From contig WHUX01000504.1 of NCBI GenBank assembly GCA_015179025.1, positions 1-22,004 on the forward strand: DNA of 22,004 nucleotides, read 5' to 3'. The position numbers and the translations under genes were made by a program. Positions 1 through 9,900 of this stretch are shown piece by piece. A model generated the notes under the pieces. It was not told the origin of the DNA. It did no database searches and saw nothing but the letters and a program-made list of their open reading frames with translations. The DNA comes from Terfezia claveryi (taxonomy: Eukaryota; Ascomycota; Pezizomycetes; Pezizales; Pezizaceae). Position 1 is the first letter of the stretch. Every line of letters begins with the position of its first letter.

Positions 1-90
1 CGAACGTTATGGAGTACATTCTATGACAACAGATGCATCTGTGACATTATAAAACGAATGAGAATCTGACCTTATTGGGTACTTAGAGTA

Positions 91-774
91 CAGTTTGAGG
101 AATATTTTGATATCAACTACGCCAGGTACGCACGGAGCCCTCGGCTCAGAAGAGTTGCCTCGATGATTCAGAGCAATTCTACATCATGCATCAACTACAA
201 GAGCGGACAGTGACCAAATCAGAGAATATTCCGGAGGTCAAGAGATACTTAACCAGTGGTCTGGCCATACTAGATGGGCAGTGTCCCCTATCCTAGTGGA
301 AGGTTCATGCCATTGAATACCAGACGCTAGCACGAATGGCAAGGATATATTGAGTATTCCACTGACATCTATGGCTGTGAGTATATATTCAGCAGTGCTC
401 GAGATATTTTGCCTTACTGCCAGAACCGAATAGGTCACCAGATGATCACAGCGCTAATATTTACAAAATCTTGGGACTCAATACATGTAAAATATACAGA
501 ACCAGAACTTGAGAACACTCCTGCATATGTGGAAGAAGGATTAGCTGATCATAAAGAAATTGATATAAGTCAGGAGAGATAGGCTTTCAAATATGACACA
601 GAATTCCTCTGCCACATGATGCCAGTCACTCTAGATGGACCATCAGGAAATGGTGATACGGTGTCAGAGTATGAGAGTAGCGTGGAGGGAGAGGAAGAGT
701 TTGAGGGAGATGATCTTGATGTGGGAGATACAACTTCTCAGATTTCTAGCCCATTCAACAATTTTAGTACGTAG
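91..774 (+). pseudogene. hAT-family transposase, C-terminal remnant
   Basis: This is the decayed C-terminal part of a hAT DNA transposase, including its dimerisation domain. Translating all three forward frames gives the family landmarks in order. From 234 a frame reads EVKRYL, then a stop at 294-296 where the family has the first W of WWK, then WKVHAIEYQTLARMAR. From about 350 the frame shifts to LSIPLTSMA, matching the usual D-LSIPATS. From 379 it shifts again to EYIFSSARDILPYCQNRI, matching SERVFSSA-RIL--RRNRL, followed by ALIFTKSWDS, matching the LKSW motif. That last frame continues past a stop at 580-582 into an acidic tail and ends at 772-774. Upstream, near 91-140, QFEEYFDINYARYAR fits the region before the domain. 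At least two frameshifts and two internal stops make it non-functional. The N-terminal catalytic part lies outside the window or is unrecognisable. No terminal inverted repeat was identified. The family call rests on motif order; subfamily is unknown. Confidence 0.8.
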
Positions 775-1067
775 TCAGTGGAAGGAATTGGCTTATTCTA
801 AGGCAGCCTATTTAGGGAGGAAAGAGGGACCCCAACACCCTGCACCCTACATCACGGGACTAAGCGCCCTACCTCTCCATCCATCAACCTGATACCTTCA
901 ATAGCAACGAGGCTCCAGAAAAAGTTACAGCCCACTCAGCGTAGGAATTACAAAGTGTGAGCCTGCATACTTGAGGGGGTGCAAACCGAGGTAGGTATGG
1001 TCAATTATCCTTTGTTTATTGTTTTTTTCCTTTGTCCTTTGTACCTGAGTTTTGCTTTTTCCTATTA
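775..1067. other. No gene seen; region between hAT remnant and solo LTR
   Basis: About 290 bases lie between the last stop of the hAT frame and the solo LTR. Only short unrecognised open frames occur. A T-rich stretch covers about 1010-1065. A purine-rich tract (about 815-832) and a G-run (about 973-978) are present, but neither precedes an LTR. It may be the 3' untranslated end of the hAT element. I did not find a convincing terminal inverted repeat or an 8-bp target duplication. Confidence 0.4.
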
Positions 1068-1072
1068 GCTTC
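1068..1072. repeat. Target-site duplication, left copy (GCTTC)
   Basis: The five bases GCTTC directly before the LTR at 1073 are repeated directly after it at 2526-2530. A 5-bp duplication is typical of Ty3/Gypsy integration and confirms both ends of the solo LTR. Confidence 0.9.
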
Positions 1073-2525
1073 TGTCACGGGGGCCCTATTGACTGATAGC
1101 GCTCTTGCGACTATTAGGACGGCCATAATTTGCTGCCGCAACGATATCTATTCCGCAACACAGAATATCAATCCTATAGCAGTAAAGTTCAATCCAACTA
1201 TAGTCCCTCACGACGGATCTTATTTCGCAATACAAAATAAATCCTATGTCGCTTGAACGTAAAGTTAACTCAAGACTTAGAACTTTGTAGGCTTCATGTA
1301 CTCAAGGTGCTCTTGCTTTTGAATACTCGCTGGTGGTAGAATGAATTCAACCGGAACTACTTGCACTATTTATATCCCGCGGTGTTCGTAGATATTCTTA
1401 TGATAAAAATATTTTATAAAACGCGGGCCTACCTGTCACCTTGGAATTTCTTCCTAAGTGTTATGCCATCCACACCTTTGTTAATGCAGTTGCTATCTGC
1501 ACTCGTTGTCACAGGTTACTAACCCGAACGTAGACAATATTCCTATGTCTGCATGTTATACGTACTTCGCTTATAGCTCGCTTATCCCATTAAAGAATTC
1601 TTATCCGAGACAACTAAATTCAATTTCAGATATGTTACCAATCCCCGATACTATCGAATTACCATCCGACAATATCCGAAGGCATCTAATTATGTTTCCG
1701 GCAATATTCACTTAATAGTGTCTAGTGTCCATTGAAAATAATTTTCAACTGCACATAACTCTATGAATAGAGAACCGTGGGTCACAAGTAGATTACCATT
1801 GGAAAGGTATCAACGCATAGAAGATTATAGAATCTTAGTTTATCGCGATACCCAAATTATTCACGAAGTTATTACCAATAATAAGTAAACCTCCTCGTGG
1901 ACCTATATGACCATATTAAAAGTCTCATATCTCCATGAGTTTAACTCCGATCATAAAAAGGATTGCAGAAATGGAATCAGGACGAGGAGTAGGCCTAGAT
2001 AGAACCTTGAAACATTAAATTCGGAGAACTTTATGTTTTGGCCCTACCTTTGGCCTCTGTCCTGGGCGCACTCCCTTATAGTGTCACCGGACGCACTTTG
2101 GTCTAAAGTGCGCCCTCGGTCCTTCATTTTTTTAGTTATTTTTACCGAATTATTTTCCTGCAGTTCAGGGTAATAATTCAATATTCAGGGTAACGCCAAG
2201 ACTTCAGGGTAACAGCTAATATAGCTAGCATGCATATAGTCAGCATATTAATCTGAGTATAACTATTGAACCGTTAATCGGATTCTTATGAAACTTAAAC
2301 CGTAGCTCCCCAAGGGTCTATGAGTTCCATAAGGGTCTTAACCATCTAGGATGATTATAAACCTCTCCGAGGTTCATACCCGTTTCATATACTTAACTCT
2401 TATAGATAAGTATTAGAAACGTTTGCACCACACTGCTAAGAGTGTACCTAGAGTTCATATAGATTCTAGGGTCGTTCTATAAGGGCCCAAGTACCTTTGG
2501 TAGGGCTGGATGTCACCCCGTGACA
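1073..2525 (-). mobile_element. Solo LTR of family I (Ty3/Gypsy chromovirus), minus orientation
   Basis: These 1453 bp are the reverse complement of the LTRs at 3342-4801, 11101-12552 and 15970-17425. On the plus strand it opens TGTCACGGGGGCCC and closes GGATGTCACCCCGTGACA, which are the two LTR termini seen in the other copies. GCTTC flanks both sides, so a whole element integrated here and the two LTRs later recombined, losing the internal region. The TATA box, the three TTACCCTGAA repeats (as TTCAGGGTAA near 2164-2213) and the nested inverted repeats are all retained. Divergence from the other LTRs is low by eye. Confidence 0.93.
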
Positions 2526-2530
2526 GCTTC
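2526..2530. repeat. Target-site duplication, right copy (GCTTC)
   Basis: This matches the five bases at 1068-1072 and marks the right edge of the solo LTR. Confidence 0.9.
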
Positions 2531-3336
2531 CCTTGTATAGGTGGGTTTCTTTTGTGATGGGTTCCTTAATGTATTGTTTTTTGGTTGAATTGTAATTATT
2601 ATGACAGCGACACAGGGTAGATTAGTTCTCAGATAATCGCAGTTGATATCTTTTTTATTTTTTTATTTTGGTCATTGATTACTTACGAGATGTAAATTGA
2701 GTTTAGGGAGAATGGAATAATCACGATGTGGAACTGTGGCACTTCTTAGGTGACGTAGGAATCTTGAAAATTTATGTATGAATTATTATTAAGATAGGTG
2801 GATGGAGGTTTAGGGATTAGAAGCAAACTGAGAAATTTGGGTGCAAGGAAAGATAATATGGACGAGTAGGTAGGATGTTTGATATAGAATGTGTGACATA
2901 TGCAGCACATCAGAGATAGAGAATGTGAGAGAGAAATTTGAAAGAATGGTTCTAGAAATCTGACAGTAGAAGCAATCCATGACTAAGAATGGTAAATTGG
3001 CAAAAACATACAAAGGGACAGGAACGGGGTTTGGTGGGATCGTGCCATGCTGGAAACGAAACGAGCGATCCGTGACAAGACTGGCAATCCTGACAAGGCA
3101 GGCAATCCATGACAAATAGTATATATGACGAATAGGGAAAGAATAGAAAACCATGACTTAGCAATACACAAGTGTGAATGAGGTTAGTAAGGGATCTTGG
3201 CAAGTAATCTGTAGATCACTGATTAATCGGTGAAGTGGTCCAAGGTGAGTTGCAATAGGCAGAGACGAGGCAGTCGATACGAATGAGTTGTAAGCAGAAC
3301 TCGAACGATTACTCGTAGTGCAACTATATAGAAGCG
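2531..3336. other. Unannotated spacer between solo LTR and element A
   Basis: About 800 bp without a recognisable gene. Open frames on the minus strand (about 2810-3203) overlap each other in several frames, are rich in Cys, Phe and Leu, and match no family I know, so I do not call them genes. The first third is T-rich. A short imperfect tandem repeat lies at 3073-3117. The stretch may be host intergenic DNA or an old degraded element. Once the solo LTR is removed it is continuous with 775-1067. Confidence 0.5.
3073..3117. repeat. Short imperfect tandem repeat (18-19 bp unit)
   Basis: TGACAAGACTGGCAATCC (3073-3090) is followed by TGACAAGGCAGGCAATCCA (3091-3109) and a third start TGACAAAT (3110-3117). 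A related CAATCCATGAC occurs near 2973. Only about 2.4 copies are present, so the function is unknown. Confidence 0.6.
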
Positions 3337-3341
3337 CTAGC
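3337..3341. repeat. Left flank of element A (CTAGC), candidate target duplication
   Basis: CTAGC immediately precedes the 5' LTR of element A. The matching copy is not found at the other end (12553), where element B begins instead. If B inserted into A's LTR end, the partner CTAGC should lie beyond B, outside the window. Confidence 0.45.
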
Positions 3342-3661
3342 TGTCACGGGGTGACATCCAGCCCTACCAAAGGTACTTGGGCCCTTATAGAACGACCCTA
3401 GAATCTATATGAACTCTAGGTACACTCTTAGCAGTGTGGTGCAAACGTTTCTAATACTTATCTATAAGAGTTAAGTATATGAAACGGGTATGAACCTCGG
3501 ATGGTTTATAATCATCCTAGATGGTTAAGACCCTTATGGAACGTCCATAGACCCTTGAGGGAGCTACGGTTTAAGTTTCATAAGATCCGATTAACGGTTC
3601 AATAGTTATACTCAGATTAATATGCTGACTATATGCATATATATGCTAGCTATATTAGCTG

Positions 3662-3710
3662 TTACCCTGAAGTCTTGGCGTTACCCTGAATATTGAATTA
3701 TTACCCTGAA
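3662..3710 (+). promoter_or_regulatory. Three phased TTACCCTGAA repeats in the LTR
   Basis: TTACCCTGAA occurs at 3662-3671, 3681-3690 and 3701-3710, with starts 19 and 20 bp apart, close to two helical turns. All four LTRs in the window keep the three copies and their spacing. They lie about 800 bp upstream of the TATA box. This looks like an array of binding sites for one protein, for example an enhancer. The protein is unknown and the role is inferred. Confidence 0.55.
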
Positions 3711-3758
3711 CTGCAGGAAAATAATTCGGTAAAAATAACTAAAAAAATGAAGGACCGA

Positions 3759-3810
3759 GGGCGCACTTTAGACCAAAGTGCGTCCGGTGACACTATAAGG
3801 GAGTGCGCCC
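3759..3810 (+). promoter_or_regulatory. Nested alternative inverted repeats in the LTR
   Basis: CGCACTTT (3762-3769) can pair with AAAGTGCG (3775-3782) across a 5-nt loop. The overlapping arm GGGCGCACT (3759-3767) can instead pair with AGTGCGCCC (3802-3810). Both pairings are exact and use the same left arm, so they exclude each other. The sequence is retained in all four LTRs. A regulatory role is inferred only. Confidence 0.45.
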
Positions 3811-4499
3811 AGGACAGAGGCCAAAGGTAGGGCCAAAACATAAAGTTCTCCGAATTTAATGTTTCAAGGTTCTATCTAGGCCTACTCTTCGTCCTGATTC
3901 CATTTCTGCAATCCTTTTTATGATCGGAGTTAAACTCATGGAGATATAAGACTTTTAATATGGTCATATAGGTCCACGAGGAGGTTTACTTATTATTGGT
4001 AATAACTCCGTGAATAATTTGGGTATCGAGATAAACTAAGATTCTATAATCTTCTATGCGTTGATACCTTTCCAATGGTAATCTACTTGTGACCCACGGT
4101 TCTCTATTCATAGAGTTATGTGCAGTTGAAAATTATTTTCAATGGACACTAGACACTATTAAGTGAATATTGCCGGAAACATAATTAGATGCCTTCGGAT
4201 ATTGTCGGATGGTAATTCGATAGTATCGGGGATTGGTAACGTATCTGGAATTGAATTTAGTTGTCTCGGATAAGAATTCTTTAATGGGATAAGCGAGCTA
4301 TAAGCGAAGTACGTATAACATGCAGACATGGGAATATTCTCTACGTTCGGGTTAGTAACCTGTGACAACGAGTGCAGATAGCAACTGCATTAACAAAGGT
4401 GTGGATGGCATAACACTTAGGAAGAAATTCCAAGGTGACAGGTAGGCCCGCGTTTTATAAAATATTTTTATCATAAGAATATCTACAAACACCGCGGGA

Positions 4500-4507
4500 T
4501 ATAAATA
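4500..4507 (+). promoter_or_regulatory. TATA box of the LTR promoter
   Basis: TATAAATA matches the TATA consensus. It sits just after the 6-bp inverted repeat CCCGCG (4447-4452) / CGCGGG (4493-4498) that encloses an AT-rich stretch. The same arrangement occurs in the other LTRs. Transcription would start downstream, plausibly in the region of the candidate self-primer at 4584. Confidence 0.55.
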
Positions 4508-4583
4508 GTGCAAGTAGTTCCGGTTGAATTTATTCTACCACCAGCGAGTATTCGAAAGCAAGAGCACCTTGAGTACACGAAGC

Positions 4584-4592
4584 CTACAAAGT
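4584..4592 (+). promoter_or_regulatory. Candidate RNA 5'-end self-primer (CTACAAAGT)
   Basis: This 9-mer is the exact complement of ACTTTGTAG at 4804-4812, which begins 2 bases after the LTR end. In Tf1/sushi-type elements the RNA 5' end folds onto such a site to prime reverse transcription. It lies about 80 bp after the TATA box, so a transcript starting at or near 4584 is possible but unproven. Confidence 0.45.
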
Positions 4593-4803
4593 TCTAAGTC
4601 TTGAGTTAACTTTACGTTTAAGCGACATAGGATTTATTTTGTGTTGCGAAATAAGATCCGTCGTGAGGAACTACTGTTGGACTAAACTTTACTGCTATAG
4701 GATTGATATTCTGTGTTGCGGAATAGATATCGTTGCGGCAGGAAATTACGGCCGTCCTAATAGTCGCAAGAGCGCTATCAGTCAATAGGGCCCCCGTGAC
4801 ATT

Positions 4804-4812
4804 ACTTTGTAG
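4804..4812 (+). other. Candidate primer-binding site of element A (ACTTTGTAG)
   Basis: The sequence after the LTR reads TTACTTTGTAGCCAG and lacks the TGG expected where a tRNA 3' CCA end would pair. It is instead exactly complementary to CTACAAAGT in R/U5 (4584-4592). Element C has the identical pair (17207-17215 and 17428-17436). Self-priming is inferred by analogy with Tf1. Confidence 0.5.
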
Positions 4813-4851
4813 CCAGTGATTCTCGTTATCATTTGCTATATACTCTAAATC

Positions 4852-6933
4852 ATGTCTAGTTCACAGACACCAAGAGGGCCTCGCCAGCCCTACCAACCCC
4901 TACATTCCCAGATGTCACACCCCGTGCCATCACACAAAGACCACACAATCTTCCACAGTCGATACTGATACGGAAGATGATCTCATTGACATCCCAATGG
5001 AGGATATCCTATCTCGTGGGATAGAATCCTCCAGACACCCATATATAGTCCAGATGAACTACAATCATTCCCGCCTGGATTAATCGATCGATTTGGCCTA
5101 CCTTCCCGAAGACCACCTCGACGAACAAACAGCAATGCCTCTTCCCAACGCCATCCCGCACAACCCCACTACGTCCAATTCGACCCCCTCGACAGGACTA
5201 AGCCAACAAGAATATGACGAATTATTGGCTAGAATAGTTCGTGATGGAGCCACAGAATTTGAACGGCAACGAGCCGAAATTATGAACCTTACAGAAGGTT
5301 AAATGCCCAGGCTAGTTTTCTAAAACAAGCCCAAGAAGCTCACACAATCGTATTAATGGTGCGAAAGCTACTTATGATGATCTAAAGTTACTGCGACAGC
5401 AAGTAACTGAAGAAGTAGCTGCCTTAAAAGGACAAACTGATGGGCAAGAAGACGCAGTTAAGAGGCTAACAGTTTCCATTAAGGAAACTTTAGAAATCCA
5501 ATGGCAAGAGCTGACAAAAAGCTCAAGGAGGACACGGAGGCGATAATTGATGCAGCTAAGGTGGAGTTCGATGGTATCAAGGCAGATGTTGGCAAGCTGA
5601 ATGATTGGGCACAGAAAGCGATTAAACAAGAACAGGATGATCGTATTCGCAGTTGTGAGACTAATAAGGAATCGGTAGAAGAACTTCTCGCCGGATTCAA
5701 ACTCACAAACGAAAGCTCAAGGACCTACAAGAGCAGCCACTTGGCCAACAACGCCCACAAAAACGAACTCGATCAATTGATGATGATATCGAAGATTTCA
5801 TCATCCGTGGTACTCGGACAGGTCCAGTACCACCTCCACCACCTCCACCTCCACCTCCACCACCTCCAGTCCAGAAAACCCGGGTCTTTCTGACAAGAAA
5901 GAACCCGAAACCTCCCCTACCTCCGAAGTTCGATGGAACTTCAAGCAACTGAAGGAATTCCTAATGAAGGTAGATCACACCTTTGAACGCATGCCGCTAA
6001 CCTATTCTACTCATAGCGAAAAAATCTGTTTGTAGCGGATCTACTTACAGGAGGTGCGAGCACCTGGTATTACGCAAACCAACACAAGCGAACACCAGAT
6101 GCCAACTCCGGATGGGTTGAATGGGACACGTTTAATGTCTTTAAACGTGAATTCATAAACGCACACCAGAACCAGCATGAGAAGCGGGATGCAAAGGTCT
6201 CCCTCAAAAGGAATTCCAGAAGAAAGGTGAGTTGATGAAAGATTTCATCGCTCGTGTCAGGGTTCATCAGTTGGTAGCGGAACTACCACGGGAACAGCTC
6301 TGGGAGCACCTGATTAGTGCTATTCAGCCTGAGACTCGGGCCCATATGGTCCGAGTCAGTACTGACAAAGACATTCTGATAAAGTGCCAGCAAGTACAGA
6401 AATGTGCTTTCAGGCTATTGCTAATGCCGGGTCTCAGGTTGAGTATGAGAAGGTTAGGGAGGCACATGCACAGAGCCAGTTCCGTCAAAAAGAACAGGCT
6501 GCTGGTGCGAAAAAGGAGGTACCCAACACTCCCAAGACTGCCGAAAAGAAGTCCGAAAACCTCAAAGACCGAATTACAAGCCAAAGCAAAAGGCAAAAAC
6601 CAAGCCTGATGCTAAGCTAAATCCAATCCGATACCCTTCCAAGAAAGCCAAAGAGCCTGGCCAAGATAGCGTTACATATGCTATGAGACAGGCTCGGAAG
6701 AAGGACGGACAGTGCATCAAGTGTGGGGACAAAACTCACATGATGGGTGACTGTTCAATCGGTTGGAAGGTTACGGATGAGACAAAGGCAAAGGGAAAGG
6801 GAAAGGAAAGGAGGAAGCTAAGAAAGTGGCGACAGTGTCTGCAGGAGCGGCTGTAGCAACGCCACTTGAGGTTCAGTTTGGGCATATTGTGAGTGAGGAT
6901 GAGTTGGATTATGGGGAAAATTCGGACTGTTAG
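4852..6933 (+). pseudogene. gag: gag of element A (frameshifted)
   Basis: Gag forms the retrotransposon particle and packages its RNA. This copy starts at an ATG (4852) reading MSSSQTPRGP and ends at TAG 6931-6933, at the same point as gag in element C. Segments of the C protein appear here in turn in all three frames. They are an N-terminal extension rich in Glu, Gln and Lys, a proline run (about 5828-5869), the Retrotrans_gag-like core (about 5930-6300, including a segment ending in MKDFIARV), a Lys-rich stretch and one CCHC zinc knuckle, CIKCGDKTHMMGDC (6713-6754). Against C I count 21 single-base losses, including near 4906, 5190, 5300, 5352, 5515, 5670, 5890, 6206 and 6620, and a 21-base gain in the proline run. 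The length is again 2082 only by coincidence. It cannot be translated as written. Confidence 0.88.
5828..5869 (+). repeat. CCACCT microsatellite encoding polyproline in gag A
   Basis: Repeats of CCA/CCT encode 13 prolines after VAL in element A. The same site in element C (about 18463-18481) encodes six. The 21-bp difference is exactly seven codons, consistent with slippage expansion. Confidence 0.8.
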
Positions 6934-6935
6934 GG

Positions 6936-9900
6936 ATGCGGGCTATCTAGTACGTCGGGTCGGATAGTCTCGCAGGATTGGTTTTCTATTTGTGTTATAA
7001 GGAATGGCATCTCTGTTGGCAGTTGGAAGGAGGAACATGAAGGGGAACCTATGGATATTGACCCTGTTTTGATTAGTTCTGTTTCTCGCAATTTGTCTTC
7101 TTCTGCTATTTCTTCTCTTTCTTTATCAAATAAAAACGCAAAAAAAGGGACAAAAAGAAAAGCTGATGATGAGGTGGCTCCTCATATTGGCGCACTCGAA
7201 AAAAGACCACGAAAGGTGGCGGTGCCGGATATTTCATTGGATGGAATTAAGGATCTCTCTTTGGCAGGAAAATCGGGTGCGAAGGTATTGAAGCGTGAAG
7301 GACTGAAATTTCTTATCTCTGTTAAGTTATCTTGGATGTACGGAGGAAATAAACGCGAAATTTCCATTAATGCTTTGGTTGATACTGGCGCAGAAGCCAC
7401 GATTTTTGATTCTTCTTTCGTTGAACAGATGATGCTGCCTTGGGTTAAGAGGGAGAAAAGACTGAGATTAGAGAGCGCCGACGGCTCGATTCTCAAGAGG
7501 TCTGGCACAGTGCAGGTTCAGAACCTGCAGATGGAGGTCCCAGATGCAAGATCGGGACGAAACAAAACTCTTGACCTGGTAACTGAGGTTGCGTGCCTCG
7601 AACCAGGTCTTCCACTCATTTTGGGGATGGATTGGATTAAAGCCAATTGTGATAAGCTACGGGTCACCACTCCTTATGGACTCGAGCTAAAAAGAGCGTT
7701 GGAAATCGAGGAGGTTACTGATTTCGCTGACTTTGACGAAGTACTTGCAGAGACTCAATATGTCGGATTAATTGAAATAGGGGAATGGGATTATCAGAAG
7801 TTCGCTAATGGAGACGTTCGCAAGGTTATGAAAATAACAGCGACTGAAAATATCCATGAACTTGCTGATCGATTGCCAACACAGTACAGGGATTTTGTAA
7901 AAATCTTTGGAAAGGAGTTGCAATCCGCCCTTCCCACGCACGGTCCACAAGACATGACAATTGAGTTAGAAGAAGGAAAGAGTCCCCCGTCAGGAAAACT
8001 ATACCCCCTCTCCCCTGATGAATGGAGCTTCTCAAAGAATACCTAGATGAGATGCTCCGAACCGGCAAGATAAGACCGAGCAAAAGCAGTGCTGGCGCTC
8101 CTATATTCTTCGCCAAACAGCCAAATGGCAAGCTCAGAATAGTCGTAGACTATAGAGGGCTCAATGCCATAACCAAAAAAGACAAGTATCCCCTACCACT
8201 TATGACTACCCTAATGGAACAAGTTGGTACTTCACAGGTTTTCTCCAAACTCGATCTCAAACTCGGGTTTAACCTACTCAGAATAGCAGCCGGAGACGAG
8301 TGGAAAACAGCATTCAAGACAAGATATGGCTTATACGAATATACAGTTATGCCTTTTGGGCTAACTAATGCGCCATCTGTTTTCCAGCGACATGTTAACA
8401 ATATTCTATCGGAACGAATTGACCGAGGAATAGTTGTATATATTGATGATATCCTCATTTATACCCAAACAGAGGAAGAACATGTCGAGCTCGTCCGTTG
8501 GGTGCTGCAGAAACTAACGGAGAATAACCTTTGTGTCAACATAGACAAGTGTATCTTCCATGTCCCAGAAGTCGAATTCGTGGGATTTAAAGTAGGTACA
8601 AAGGGGATACAAATGGGGCAGAAGAAAGTCGAGGAATCCTCGCCTGGCAGGCTCCTCGGAACGTCAAAGAAGTGCAGAGGTTTATTGGTTTTGCTAATTT
8701 CTATCGCCGGTTTATTCAAGGCTTTAGTAGTTTGGCTTGCCGATTCAGACACTAACGCACAATGGAGTTCCTTGGAACTGGACACAGCAGTGTCAACAGG
8801 CCTTCGATGAGTTAAAATATAGGTTCACACCGCTCCGATACTATGCCATTATCACCCAGAACGACCAAAAATGATCGAGACAGACGCGTCTGATCTAGCA
8901 AAAGCTGGTATTCTATCCCAAAAAGAACCAGATGGTCGTTGGCACCCAGTAGCGTACTATTCGAAACGCTTTATCCCAGCAGAACTTAATTACGACGTCC
9001 ATGACAAAGAAATGGTCGTAATTGTCAATTGTTTCCAAGAATGGAGACATTTTCTCATGGGTGCCCCGGAGGAGATAATTGTGTATACGGACACAAGAAC
9101 CTTGAGTACTTTAATTCCACTAAAATACTCAATCGAAGGCAGGCCAGATGGGCGGAAATACTAAGCCAGTTCAATTTTAGAATCATCTACCGCCCAGGTG
9201 ATAAGAATGGCAAGGCAGATGCGCTTTCTCGTCAGGTTGATCCTGACCTCGAAGGAGGGGGAGAGAAGCAGGACCACACGATTCGGATGTTCAAGCCTGG
9301 TCAATTCCAACTGGAACAAGTGAGGAGAGTCTAGTAACGCGCCGCATTATGGCAGTGAAGGCCTCACAAACAGAAGAATCAAGTTGGTCGAAGGAGATCC
9401 AAGAGGCTGGCCTCAAGGACGACAAGTGGTTAGGGATTCGGAACGCGTTGAAGTTTGGCAAGGAGTATCCTGGACTCGATCATTACGGTTTAGAAGATGA
9501 CATGGTAACCTATGAACGTCGCCTATATATACCTGACAACAATTCCCTTAAGTTGAAAGTGGCTTTCCAGTCATGATGCTAAAGTTGCAGGTCATTTCGG
9601 ACGTGACAAAACCCTCGAGCTCATGAAACGAAATTACTACTGGCCTAACATGGAAGACTGGGTACGAAACTACGTTCGCACATGCGATGCTTGCCAAAGA
9701 AACAAGACTGCAAGACACAAGAAATATGGCAAGCTCGTACCTCTTCCAATCCCCTATAGGCCGTGGGAACATATTTCGATGGATTTCATCACTGATTTAC
9801 CACCAGTCAAAGGGTATAATCAGATTTGGGTTATTGTTGATAGGTTTACTAAAATGTCGCATTTCATTCCTTTAAAGAACCGGAAGGCAAAAGAGTTGGC

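Larger units (their letters stand above)
3342..4801 (+). repeat. 5' LTR of element A
   Basis: A 1460-bp LTR starting TGTCACGGGGTGACA and ending CCCCGTGACA, giving about 10 bp of terminal inverted repeat. It differs from the 3' copy (11101-12552) mostly by single-base gaps, with a handful of substitutions concentrated in the last 130 bp. In element order it holds three TTACCCTGAA repeats (3662-3710), nested inverted repeats (3759-3810), a CCCGCG/CGCGGG pair flanking an AT-rich stretch (4447-4498), a TATA box (4500-4507) and a candidate self-primer (4584-4592). Confidence 0.95.

Noticed and set aside
635..892. 85-codon plus-strand ORF
   Set aside because: It overlaps the acidic tail frame of the hAT remnant in another frame and shows no recognisable motif.
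2810..3203. Overlapping minus-strand open frames in the spacer (up to 114 codons)
   Set aside because: Three frames are open over the same bases. Composition is Cys/Phe/Leu-rich with no known motif, and there is no supporting promoter or homology. They look like chance frames in AT-biased DNA.
5703..5948. Minus-strand poly-Gly protein
   Set aside because: It is the antisense shadow of the CCACCT proline repeat in gag A.
8430..8460. Intron or programmed shift to explain each break in pol A
   Set aside because: No fitting splice signals were seen. Each private break in A is one base different from C, whose frame reads through; mutation or sequencing error suffices.
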